From: Plakobranchus ocellatus
Taxonomy: Eukaryota > Mollusca > Gastropoda > Plakobranchidae
Direction of reading: 5' to 3'
NCBI GenBank assembly: GCA_019648995.1
Contig: BLXT01004787.1
Location: 282,098-315,470, forward strand
Length of the DNA stretch: 33,373 nucleotides
Below the pieces are notes generated by a model. The model saw only the letters and a program-made list of their open reading frames with translations. It was not told the DNA's origin and searched no databases. Both the position numbers and the translations under genes were made by a program. Shown in pieces: positions 25,801-33,327 of the stretch. Each line of letters opens with the position of its first letter. Position 1 is the first letter of the stretch.

Positions 25801-27168
25801 CAAATAAATGAAAGTAAGAGAACAAAAATAAAAAGGCTCATCATAGCAATACAGCATTCAATAAAAGTAGCTATTGCAAACTTATAAAAAATGTATAGTA
25901 ATTTTATAAAAAATGTATAGTAATTCAAAGGAAGACAGATGTTAGGAAGCAAGCTGATTATTTGCTTCTTTTATTTTGCATTATGGTATTTTTCTCTTTG
26001 TCTGTTCTATCTAAAGTGAATAATTGACATAATTTTCTTTTCTGAATTGGCTATAACTAAATTAACCATATTGCATCTTTCTAGTATTAAATGACAGAGC
26101 AGAGAGCTTTTAAAAATCGACTCGATCCTGTTAAATTTGATTGGCCAACCTGGGGTGTAACGGTCAGTGCAGTCCCAGAATCCTCCATGTTTGCAGCGTG
26201 TGTTGTTACCCCAGCGGTCATTAACAAGCACAGAATCTTTTACTGGACTGGAAAAAAGTATCCAGGTTTGAGAAGCAATTAAAAATAAAACATGCCTTTC
26301 AGATAGCTGTATACATGTAAAAAACAATCGTGATTTTTTGTACAGAAAACAATTTGTACAGAATACAACAAATTTTTACTGTAAATATTGTATAATGCAA
26401 TTGAAAAATCAGAATAAGAAGTGGAGGAATTAACTTATTATGCCAAATTTTAGGAACAAAAGTTCACGATGAATAGAGTCATGAAAAGCCAAAAGAATAT
26501 GATTTAATGAAAGTAGTACAAATGAGTTGAAATTCAGACATTACACATGTTTTGTACAGATTTGCGTATTCATAACCATTGTTTTTTGTGAGCTGTTCAC
26601 TGATATAAACTGCATATTTCTCTTTTGAGACCCTGAAAACATTCCAAAATCTGACTGATTTCATTTTTTTATCATTAGGACTTGTTTCAAGATAACTATA
26701 AGCATGTTGTGTTGGCTGAGCAATCATGAATTTGTGATCATTGATTTAACATGCATTATTACTTGATAAATGCAAAATGGGTCCAAAACTTGATACAATC
26801 ATAAACAAACTTGGAGGAGGCTCATGACTTTTATTCTTTGGCATAAAGCATTGTGGAATAAAATTTGTTGGCCTGGATTTGTTATCATCATGCACACTAG
26901 CAATTGACCCACTGCTCTTTCCTTTCAAATGTAGTAAGCTTTCATGTGTCAGAATTCAGAAAACTTTTACTCCAGTTTTCAAAAATATATTACGTTGCGT
27001 TTGCCTTCATTGCATAAAATAACAAATGCCAAACCTGTCATTGTAGAGCCAAGCAATAAACTCTGGGCTATTCCAATATATATCAGAGGCCATCCATTCT
27101 CCATCAGACCACACAACATCAGGCTTGTATTTGTTCACAATCTCATACAATTCAGGCATTGTTTTAGC
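13498..27168 (-). CDS. FUCA1: Alpha-L-fucosidase (GH29), 3' five exons, 5' part not in window
   Basis: Lysosomal or secreted glycoside hydrolase family 29 enzyme that removes terminal alpha-L-fucose from glycans. The five exons (join 27168-27035, 26247-26150, 15520-15388, 14370-14200, 13834-13498) all have GT/AG borders, and their phases match at every junction. They give 873 bp: 290 codons plus TGA. Landmarks in order are [22 protein letters not shown] (nucleophile Asp, codon 27105-27103; Asp225 in human FUCA1), [24 protein letters not shown] (acid/base Glu, codon 15497-15495; Glu289 in human), [11 protein letters not shown] and DVWYTAKNG. Four N-glycosylation sequons (NDS, NNT, NDS, NGS) fit a protein of the secretory pathway. 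Family members are about 450-470 residues, so the N-terminal third (signal peptide and the HWG and KHHEGF regions) is missing. I searched both motifs by eye up to the right edge without success. FUCA1 and FUCA2 cannot be told apart here. No stop or frameshift is seen, so the gene looks functional. Confidence 0.95.
14200..14370 (-). CDS. FUCA1: Fucosidase exon ([11 protein letters not shown])
   Basis: 171-bp exon after acceptor CATTTCAG, before donor GTGAGC. It encodes the conserved [19 protein letters not shown], then [20 protein letters not shown]. It ends in TG, which joins the G of the last exon to make the Trp of the conserved VWYT motif. Confidence 0.95.
15045..15155 (+). mobile_element. 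Relic right end of the CAGACCTGCC-ended family (in intron)
   Basis: Aligns by eye with 25066-25150. Shared blocks include AATTTCGAATTTTGTGAT, TTTCCAGAATGCAGGTAGTT, TTTTCAG and AATTCCAGAA, then a decayed end GGATGTTCA. No left end found nearby. Confidence 0.45.
15388..15520 (-). CDS. FUCA1: Fucosidase exon with acid/base Glu (HKWE)
   Basis: 133-bp exon after acceptor CCTCACAG, before donor GTATAT. It encodes [20 protein letters not shown], then a stretch including [18 protein letters not shown]. The Glu of HKWE corresponds to the acid/base residue of the human enzyme. The terminal AG joins T of the next exon to make Ser. Confidence 0.95.
16600..16805 (-). mobile_element. tRNA-derived SINE (different family)
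   Basis: On the minus strand, an A-box-like TAGTTCAGTGC (rc of 16787-16797) and a consensus B box GGTTCGAATCC (rc of 16729-16739) are 47 bp apart, as in a class II (Leu/Ser) tRNA with a long variable arm. A pyrimidine-rich body follows to about 16600. No tRNA cloverleaf or CCA-ready acceptor stem is obvious, so it is a SINE or tRNA pseudogene rather than a working tRNA. Confidence 0.6.
17095..19315 (-). pseudogene. Decayed transposase-like gene, N-terminus lost at LINE junction
   Basis: Collinear fragments in three frames, in protein order: a basic coiled-coil (19312-19083, starting [14 protein letters not shown], rich in Lys/Glu/Leu); 19044-18694 with [17 protein letters not shown], an SSCANC cysteine pair and [16 protein letters not shown]; 18053-17844 with [20 protein letters not shown]; about 17700-17600 with [13 protein letters not shown]; and a Lys-rich C-terminal part (17310-17095). 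Stops and frameshifts separate them, so the gene is dead. The hydrophobic stretch ending in Asp (FTFAFDE) resembles the first strand of an RNase H-like DDE core, and the architecture suggests a DNA-transposon protein seen in many copies in invertebrates. I cannot name the superfamily. The coding sequence stops at the 3' tail of the LINE at 19313. Confidence 0.65.
19421..20151 (-). pseudogene. LINE ORF2 remnant: endonuclease N-terminus joined to C-terminal zinc motif
   Basis: Begins with [20 protein letters not shown] and [10 protein letters not shown], the start of an APE-type endonuclease. It continues in another frame ([20 protein letters not shown]). Near 19780-19800 it jumps to [14 protein letters not shown], then [21 protein letters not shown], the Cys/His motif beyond RNase H in Jockey-group elements. 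The rest of the endonuclease, all of the RT and the RNase H are absent. In the C-terminal motif an Arg-to-Trp change (TVWH) and a Cys-to-Ser change (IESP) are apparent against the family pattern. Non-functional. Confidence 0.85.
20160..21756 (-). pseudogene. LINE ORF1, gag-like nucleic-acid-binding protein (broken)
   Basis: Probable start ATG at 21756 ([10 protein letters not shown]). An in-frame TAG follows about 46 codons in, just before the segment with [21 protein letters not shown] 1-nt frameshift near 21260-21265 separates it from [18 protein letters not shown]. Three CCHC zinc knuckles are visible: [14 protein letters not shown], a mutated one ending [11 protein letters not shown], and [15 protein letters not shown]. 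The first two-and-a-half knuckles are doubled by a 259-bp tandem duplication, which shifts the frame again. A Pro/Ser/Arg-rich tail follows (20640-20210). ORF1 proteins of Jockey-type LINEs coat the element RNA. This copy cannot make one. Confidence 0.85.
20706..21223. repeat. 259-bp tandem duplication inside LINE ORF1
   Basis: Copies 20706-20964 and 20965-21223 are nearly identical; I saw two substitutions (AACATATACAGAAG against AACACATACAGTAG). GTACT occurs at both starts and just past the end of the second copy (20706, 20965, 21224), a microhomology junction. The unit is not a multiple of three. Confidence 0.95.
21808..21827. other. Assembly gap (20 N)
   Basis: Twenty Ns directly after a T run, in the 5' region of the LINE. 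The size is probably nominal. Confidence 0.98.
22178..22593 (-). repeat. Two imperfect ~208-bp tandem units at LINE 5' end
   Basis: Unit A is about 22178-22385 and unit B about 22386-22593. Shared blocks at an offset of 207-208 bp include GATAGCGCAGGAAA, GGTGGAGA, GATGTCGCC, ATGTAT, CAGTTCAT, CCTCTTA and CACATGG. The position upstream of ORF1 suggests promoter-bearing 5' UTR monomers of the LINE, as known for some LINE families; that role is inferred. Confidence 0.75.
22787..22912 (-). mobile_element. tRNA-derived SINE (copy 2), nested in the Tigger-like element
   Basis: On the minus strand: A-box region TGGCACAGTGGTTAGC (rc of 22886-22901), B-box-like GGGTCGAGCTCC (rc of 22848-22837), then a body and tail shared with the SINE at 805-985, ending GCCTGATATCACC. 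The tail beyond that is diverged. No clear target-site duplication. Confidence 0.7.
23270..23445. repeat. Degenerate minisatellite inside the Tigger-like element
   Basis: About three imperfect units of 55-60 bp built on CCTAGGC, a GCCTACA-type core, GCATCA and TTTCAGTTT (for example 23280-23335 and 23336-23395). Confidence 0.5.
24514..25150. mobile_element. 637-bp non-autonomous DNA element, CAGACATGCC termini
   Basis: The left end CAGACATGCCTACC (24514-24527) and the reverse complement of the right end (25150-25137) match at 12 of 14 positions. Flanking 6-mers CAATCT (24508-24513) and CAATGT (25151-25156) differ at one base. The termini are variants of the CAGACCTGCCAAC ends at 8881 and 12760. 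No transposase. The 73-codon frame at 24755-24976 is not recognisable. Confidence 0.55.
25882..25925. repeat. 22-bp tandem duplication
   Basis: Two adjacent copies of a 22-bp AT-rich unit containing AAAAAATGTATAGTAATT (25882-25903, 25904-25925). Confidence 0.9.
26150..26247 (-). CDS. FUCA1: Fucosidase exon (VNDRWG)
   Basis: 98-bp exon between acceptor TTTTTCCAG and donor G|GTTGGC. It encodes [13 protein letters not shown], then [13 protein letters not shown] and DRYTP. The first base completes the Ser codon from the upstream exon, and the last base G joins GT of the downstream exon to make Gly. The intron upstream is 787 bp; the one downstream is 10,629 bp. Confidence 0.95.
27035..27168 (-). 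CDS. FUCA1: Fucosidase exon with catalytic nucleophile
   Basis: 134-bp exon starting in phase 0 after an acceptor ending CTCAG and closing with AG before donor GTTTGG; the split Ser codon AG|T is completed by the next exon. It encodes [19 protein letters not shown], then WSDGEW with the nucleophile Asp, and ends LYND. It is the most 5' exon found. The exon expected upstream, with the GLYHS..WFNPLY region, was not seen. Confidence 0.93.
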
Positions 27169-29860
27169 CTGAGAGTTATATTACAAGATGATATTAAAAA
27201 CTTTACTAACAAATTGATTGCACAGCAACATATGAATTGGATTTCAGAAAAAACAATGAAGGTCATTATGAGGTGATGAATTGGCACAAAACCTGACAAA
27301 TTTAGCTTCATTAATATCTGCACCCCATTTTAGTAGTTCCCATTAAAATTATGGCTTAGAAGTTAGAGATAAAAAGAAAAAAAAACACTTTGTTTCTACA
27401 TGACAAAATGTTACAGGTTTCATCACTGTTTAATTATAAAATCCTTTTTAGGATTATTTTGAGACAAAGTTGCTATGCCACAAGGAAGTCTTTTGCAAAG
27501 TAAATCTTAAAAGTATTTAAGACTTACCAACAATGCTGACTCCCTGTTTCACTAATCTAAAGTGTTTACATCTGAAATTTTTTAGTACATTTGGTCCAAT
27601 ATTTCCCTAAAAATTGCAGACGGATCACACCACCATCTCACAAAATGAAACAGATGCTAAAAAAATTGCTGAAGATATACCTACTGCTGAACTATGAGTT
27701 GTCAATAAATTATCAATACATTAAAAAACAGACACATCAATTTACAAAGCTACAAACTTGTCACCTTGAATTAAGCAAAGTAAGGCCTGAATACAAATAT
27801 AAACATAGAGAAAGGTCACTTGAAAAGAAATTCTCTAGTAATGTTATACTGCAGATCAGATTAAAATATGTAGATCTAAATCTAGAATATAGATCCAAAT
27901 CTAACCCAAAAAGTCAAGCTTTCATTTTCAAACTATAACTAGATTACTTCTAAAATAAAATATACAGGATAAAAAGGAAAAAACAATTTTACCACTTTTC
28001 TATTCACATCAAGACATGAGACTGTTGAGACCAAGGCAGAGATGAAGAAAAATAGTCAACACCTAGAGGGTAAGAGGGAACTAAAGAGAGGATGGCACAG
28101 GATAAGTAGATTTGCAGATCCTTTATGTTCTACTAGGGGTTTAAGAATTGATGATGATGATTTAGATCAATTACATCAGTATAAGATTAGACTAATAAGA
28201 CTTATTATTATGAAAATAAATATTTTAAAACTTAAGTTGCTGATCCCTTACCATGGTGCACAACTGGCGACTGCAACTTCTTTTTTTTTTACACTTTCTG
28301 GGCTATACATGGATATTTCAATGACTATTCCTTTACACTTTAATATTTCTGATTTGTTTTAGCTTTTTTACTTAGGAGGCTCTATGATCATTCATAACAA
28401 TTGAATTGAGAGAATTGCAGTGAAAAATACTAAGGTAAATCACTAATGTTATTATCATATATTTTACATATTTTGAAATTCCCACGCAGAGAAAGAATTT
28501 GATGACAGACCACAGTAAAAAAACAGATAAAAAAAATGGGCTTGACTTGGATAAATATCACATGCCTGAATCGAGTAAAAAAGCCAAATTTGAATTTAAA
28601 AAAAAGCCAAATATATATATTTCTTTGGAAGAAACTGCTGCTCTGGGTTGGGTACACAATTAAAAGCTACAGAAATCCTCCCAAACCTCAAAAAAATTCT
28701 TAGCAAATAAGTCGTCATAGCCAACAGAAAATGGGCAAAAACAGTAAGCACTTAGTAAGGGACATTAAGGACTCATCACATATGAGGATTGAGGGAGAGG
28801 AAAGAAAAGAGAAAATGTGTCCTAGAAATAAAAGGTACTTCTGTCCCATGGTTTTGATTAATGATCACTCTAGTTTAGCTTCTTTCAGCACTGTTTATTG
28901 GACTTTTTCCCCTCAACAATATCCTCATCATTCTTCTGATAAACCATATCTGTACAGTTCTTCTTCTATTTTTCACTCTGTTTTCTTCTTTATCATCAAG
29001 CACTCACTTCCATATAATTGTTCTTATACAAATGTTTACATTATCCTTATATGGATGTCCATACTTATATTTATATTTGTCAGTATCAATTTCATTTTTT
29101 GGAATGTATAGTCCATGGCTATTCTTTTTCCAATTTCAATTTATTAAGTTGTGACACCAAAAGGAAGCTCAGAGACAGATTTGCGAAAAAACCCAACAAA
29201 ACTCAATGCATGTTTCTATAAAATCCCTGCAATCATTTGCTCCTGACATCATGGTAGTAATAGTGTATTTTAACAATTTGTTCAAGGCAAAGAACACTAA
29301 GCCACAGAGATAGAGAGACATTGAACAGAGGCAATCAGTCAAATTTGGTTAGAGCAGCACACAATTATTCTTATATATGATGACATACAGCACATTCCAC
29401 AATCAGGTCTAACATAGCAGATGCTAATAAAGTAATATCCATGTCAATTATTTGATTCAGTAAATAACAAATTACTTTTCTTTGGTACATACTTTCCTGA
29501 CGGTGAAATTTAAACTACTCTAACAAGGCAATGCTGTTTTGCTCTTTTTTTAACATTAAAAAACAAAAAAATTGTTTTGCGAACAACATATAAAGCGATA
29601 CAGTTTATATCCTGTTTCTAATAAGTAATACATGTATACATGCATTCGGGACATCTAGCTACTCTAAAATTGGGAAAGAGGTCTAGTTTGGCTCTGGGAA
29701 AGAGGTCTAGTTTGGCTCTTCCAATACATTATTTGAGTTCTTTGTAATGTTTTAAGCAAATCTCCTATGACGTCAGCATCTTGCTTATTGCCATGAAGCA
29801 TAAATTATAAGCTTTTTTGATATAAACACTAAAAATCAGTACCCGCTTCATTTAATGAAA
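27169..29860. other. AT-rich DNA upstream of the first fucosidase exon seen
   Basis: Probably intron of the fucosidase gene. No N-terminal fucosidase motif found. A run of codons at 28042-28250 (HLEGKRELKRGWHRISRF and a DDDDL patch) has some protein-like character but is not recognised. Otherwise only homopolymers and TA runs. Confidence 0.4.
29672..29719. repeat. 24-bp perfect tandem duplication
   Basis: GGGAAAGAGGTCTAGTTTGG plus CTCT, twice without mismatch (29672-29695, 29696-29719). Confidence 0.95.
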
Positions 29861-29869
29861 TATACATGG

Positions 29870-30060
29870 GGTTCTACCTCACGGCGTCGAATTTACCCTT
29901 CTAACTGATATTTTAGTTGAGACAGCCGAAGCTCTGCGCTACCCCGCCCAGTGGGCGTGTCGGCCCCATAAATCACTGTCAAGTCTAGCCCACTGCCTAG
30001 ACAAATGGGGTGAATAGGTGCATGCAGTAACTGATGTTGCAATCGGTAAAAATCGCGAAA
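29870..30060. promoter_or_regulatory. CpG-rich pocket, possible promoter or element end
   Basis: A GC- and CpG-rich island in AT-rich DNA, with a GC-box-like CCGCCC and the perfect inverted repeat CGCCCA-G-TGGGCG (29945-29957). It lies 0.4-0.6 kb upstream of the RAG1-N-like gene, so it could be that element's promoter or 5' end, or an unrelated element fragment. Role unproven. Confidence 0.25.
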
Positions 30061-30450
30061 AACTGACTTGTTTGTACCTTTTAAACCCCTTTCCTTCCAA
30101 TCCTATCACTAGTTTTCTTACACCATTGGATTCTATAACATCTCTTCTTGTCATTGAGCGAAAATCCGACGTGATTTTTATTTATAGTGTTCTAATAAGT
30201 AATAAGAAGCTTATTTAGATACCTGTGTAAATCTATTGTGTTTTTCATTATCGGTCATGAATAGTGATAATTAATTAAGGATTACAAAGTTTTGGCTGTG
30301 GGCAAACATTTTTTCTTTCCTTTATACTCTTTCAAAAAGTTTTCTTTTTTCAGTCATACAAATTTTATATCCCGCGCAACTGTTCTCAATTTTATATAAA
30401 TTTTTTTTTTTGCGGACACAGGTTTTCAAATTTTTGTTTCAGTGCAAATT

Positions 30451-31313
30451 ATGGAACATACAAACGCTTTGCACCATAAATTTACTAACGAACTATGCCG
30501 CACTTGCGGACGATTATTGTCCACCAAACATCAAAAGAAACATTATTCGAAACCTGTGACATGCACACAGTTTAGCAATGACATTCACTTTGTGTACGGT
30601 GTAAATGTGAAAGATGACGACGATTCATTTTCAAAATTTATTTGTGTCAAGTGCCACAGTTATATAAAAACAACCAAACACAGATTCAGTGCAACGTCAT
30701 TGGAGGCAGCCAAAAAACTATCTATTGAGAGTGCCACTATTTGGACTACGTATCAAGACAATACGACTGTAGGAGCCTGCAAGCTATGTACTATAATGGC
30801 CCTAATAATAGTGTTGGAGGGAATAATAGTGTTGGGGGGAAAATTCCTTCAAAATTAATAATAGTGTTGGAGGGAATAATAGTGCAGGGGGGAATCGCGT
30901 GCAAAAATTCCGTAATGCGGACCCAAATGGACAATATGACACAAATCAGCTGTCATTGTTTATAATAATTCATTACCTACAAATACTAGTATGCACTATC
31001 ATCATCATCTTTATCCCCATTATAACTATCATCATCATCACCATCATCAAAACAAATTACAGGTATGTACCATGATAACTAACTTGTTATTTCCCACCAG
31101 TGCCATCATTATCCTTGAAAACTGCCATAGTAACTGACATTTAAAACAGACAACAGCAAAATAAAATCTCAGAATATTTTTTTTTCTTTTTTTNNAGCCA
31201 AAAAACTATCTATTGAGAGTGCCACTATTTGGACTACGTATCAAGACAATACGACTGTAGGAGCCTGCAAGCTATGTAGACATAGACTGAATTTAAGCAA
31301 GGGAATAACTTAG
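30451..31313 (+). pseudogene. RAG1 N-terminus-like zinc domain of a mobile element (N-RAG-TP type)
   Basis: From ATG 30451 an open frame reads MEHTNALHHKFTNELCRTCG and continues with three CxxC pairs: C16/C19 (LCRTCG), C65/C68 (FICVKCH) and C110/C113 (GACKLC). An H-rich KKHYSKP stretch follows the first pair, and an acidic NVKDDDDSFSKF lies just before the second. The order and spacing follow the N-terminal region of vertebrate RAG1 (CRxCG, then IDV..D before C..C, then W before C..C), and the Aplysia mobile element described as N-RAG-TP. A ZAD-type zinc domain is the main alternative. At 30790 the frame runs into unrelated sequence and stops at 30858. The last 83 bp are repeated at 31196-31278, where the frame continues RHRLNLSKGIT and stops at 31313. 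An AG at 30440-30441 after a T-rich stretch could be a splice acceptor. Confidence 0.7.
30708..31278 (+). repeat. Exact 83-bp direct repeats flanking a 405-bp insert that ends in a gap
   Basis: 30708-30790 and 31196-31278 are identical. Between them are GT-rich minirepeats (ATAATAGTGTTGGAGGGA-like, 30807-30895), (ATC)n at about 30998-31050, a T run, and two Ns (31194-31195) abutting the second copy. This could be a scaffold-join artefact or a real duplication. Confidence 0.95.
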
Positions 31314-31380
31314 TGCTAACTTTGACAATGAACCCAAGCAAGCCCCCTGCATAGAAACAAGCCGATCATATTATATCAAC

Positions 31381-32649
31381 ATGGCAGGACCAAGCTCACA
31401 ATATATTCAGCCCGCTGATGAAAACACACCTTCAGATAACACAACACTCACAGTTGCAGAGAATGATGACACAGAGACACAACACGCAATGCAAGACACA
31501 ATAGGCACAGAAATATCTCACACACAGAGACAAATATCACAGAAATAAGCTACATCGGTACACATTATAGCGATCAAGATACAACCCACAACTTCAGTGC
31601 ACAGAACAACATAGACAACACATCAACAGAGACACAACATACAAGGACAGAGTCTACGTCAACAGAAATTTACACATTAGATCATCCGTCGCAATCACAT
31701 TTTCCCACACCAATTATACCTAGAGCTTCATCAACACCTAACAAGCCTTGTGCTCATAGTAATAGTCATCCAACAACTGCAGATTCATCAACTTCACCCA
31801 TGATCAAAAACATGTCCACATTCAATCACTCACTTAGTTTATCTCTTGACCAACCACTTTCAAAAGAAGAAGAAAGGTTGAACACGCATCTCATTAAAAG
31901 AAAATTACACACAGATCCGCACAGAAAGACAGTCAAATGCAAAACAAAAGGACAGCTCTGTGTTACAAAGAGTTATAGCAGCGAGGAAAGCCACAACTGC
32001 AGTTAGGACACCAACAAAAAGAAAGCGAGCACGTATTGTAGAGCATGTTAGGGGAGCAGTAGCTGGACCATCAAACACTAAAGACGCAGCAGACACACGA
32101 TTAGCAGTAGAATTAAAAAGGATACCAGTTTGCCGAAGACAGATAGTTTACAAAAAAGCAGGAATAAAACAAAAGATGAAACTAACAAAAGAACAGACAT
32201 TAGCGATGAAGGAGGAATTAGGAATGAGCTCGCGGCAGGGCAGGAAACATGGGAAGTTACTAAAAAAAGTTGGGGTTCAATTACAAAATGAGCATTCTGT
32301 TAGGGGGCTTTCTAGAGAAATAATATCAGATTTTGTACACGTAGGAAAAAAGCAGTTTCTAGATGATCAAAAGAACGAGTTTGAGGGGTTGTATGGCAGA
32401 ATTGTAGATCTAAAAAAATTAGTGGATAAATTGTTAGATTCATACTCTGAGAGAAAAATGCTCACATGGCATAGGAATAGCATACCAGAAAATGAAATAT
32501 GGGTCAAAATAGGTGGGGATCATGGTAGGAATTCAATGAAATTTACACTTCAAATAGGAAACACACACAAACCCAATTCTCAGCACAACACAATAGTGAT
32601 AGCTTTAGCATATGTGAGGGATTTTCATGAAAACATTGTAAGATTTTTA
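31381..32649 (+). pseudogene. Transposase-like downstream part of the RAG1-N-like element, broken
   Basis: Starts MAGPSSQYIQ and forms a Thr/Ser/His-rich linker in frame 1 to 31548, is shifted into another frame over about 31510-31890 (HTETNITEIS onward), then returns to the first frame and reads openly to 32649. Landmarks are a basic TPTKRKRAR patch (possible nuclear localisation), MKLTKEQTLAMKEELGMSSR, the helical stretch LYGRIVDLKKLVDKLL, and WVKIGGDHGRNSMKF followed by PNSQHNTIVIALAYVRDFHE and NIVRFL. The KIGGDHG strand ending in Asp is a candidate first acidic residue of an RNase H-like transposase core. The frame is cut at 32650 by another repeat, so later catalytic residues are missing. 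Two compensating frameshifts mean no functional product. Linkage to the zinc domain upstream (70 bp away, same strand) is inferred. Confidence 0.6.
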
Positions 32650-33223
32650 GAGACCTGCCAACCCCAAATTGTGCTCACAGGAATATGCCAGCATAACCAA
32701 TTATGTGCATGGATAAACCGCATTACACCTAAATTACACACTCAACTATAGACATTCCATAACATTAAAGTGTAATATGAGAGGCTAATTAATGAATTTT
32801 TGACTCTAAAAGATGTAAGAAAGTACCTTCCTACTCACTACCATTAGTCCAATAATATCACCATTTATCAAGCCTTCAAGACCTGTAGGCTTAGGGCCTG
32901 GATGATGAATTTTTTTAAAGGTACACTACAGTATATAAAACTCAAAATCTAGCTCACACAATGAAGGGTTACATGAAAAAAAGAAAATCTATGTGAGATA
33001 GGTCTGCAGAATCTCAATGAGGCTTAAAATTATGACCCATTGTATATTAAATAAAAAGAAAACATCGAGTTTTCCTTTGCTCTATTTGAAATGTCTGAGA
33101 ATGACTAGGCAAGTCATGTCGGCCTACAATGTATTCAAGTCTGTAAAGGCTTAGAGAGAGAAATAGAAAGAGAAAGAGTGAGAATTACTGAGAGACACTG
33201 AGATAGTGATAAAAGAGAAACAG

Positions 33224-33264
<41 letters not shown>

Positions 33265-33327
33265 AAAGAGAAAGAGAAAGCATTACATGTACTAAGAAAC
33301 ACTCACACAGTGATAAAAGGAGAAACA

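Larger units (their letters stand above)
15521..26149 (-). other. Fucosidase 10.6-kb intron, nest of mobile elements
   Basis: Donor G|GTTGGC at 26149 and acceptor CCTCACAG at 15521. Neighbouring introns are 0.4-1.0 kb. It contains, from low to high coordinates, a SINE, a decayed transposase-like gene, a deleted LINE, a Tigger-like element with a nested SINE, and a CAGACCTGCC-ended element. The stretches 15600-16590, 16810-17090, 23830-24500 and 25160-26090 hold nothing else I recognise. Confidence 0.85.

Noticed and set aside
27528-27543. 16-bp candidate micro-exon on the minus strand between CAG and GTAAG, with compatible phase before the AKTMPEL exon
   Set aside because: It would add ESALL before AKTMPEL, which does not resemble the fucosidase family at that point, and 16 bp with good borders can arise by chance.
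30990-31050. (ATC)n stretch as a CRISPR-like or regulatory array
   Set aside because: Simple trinucleotide repeat without spacer structure.
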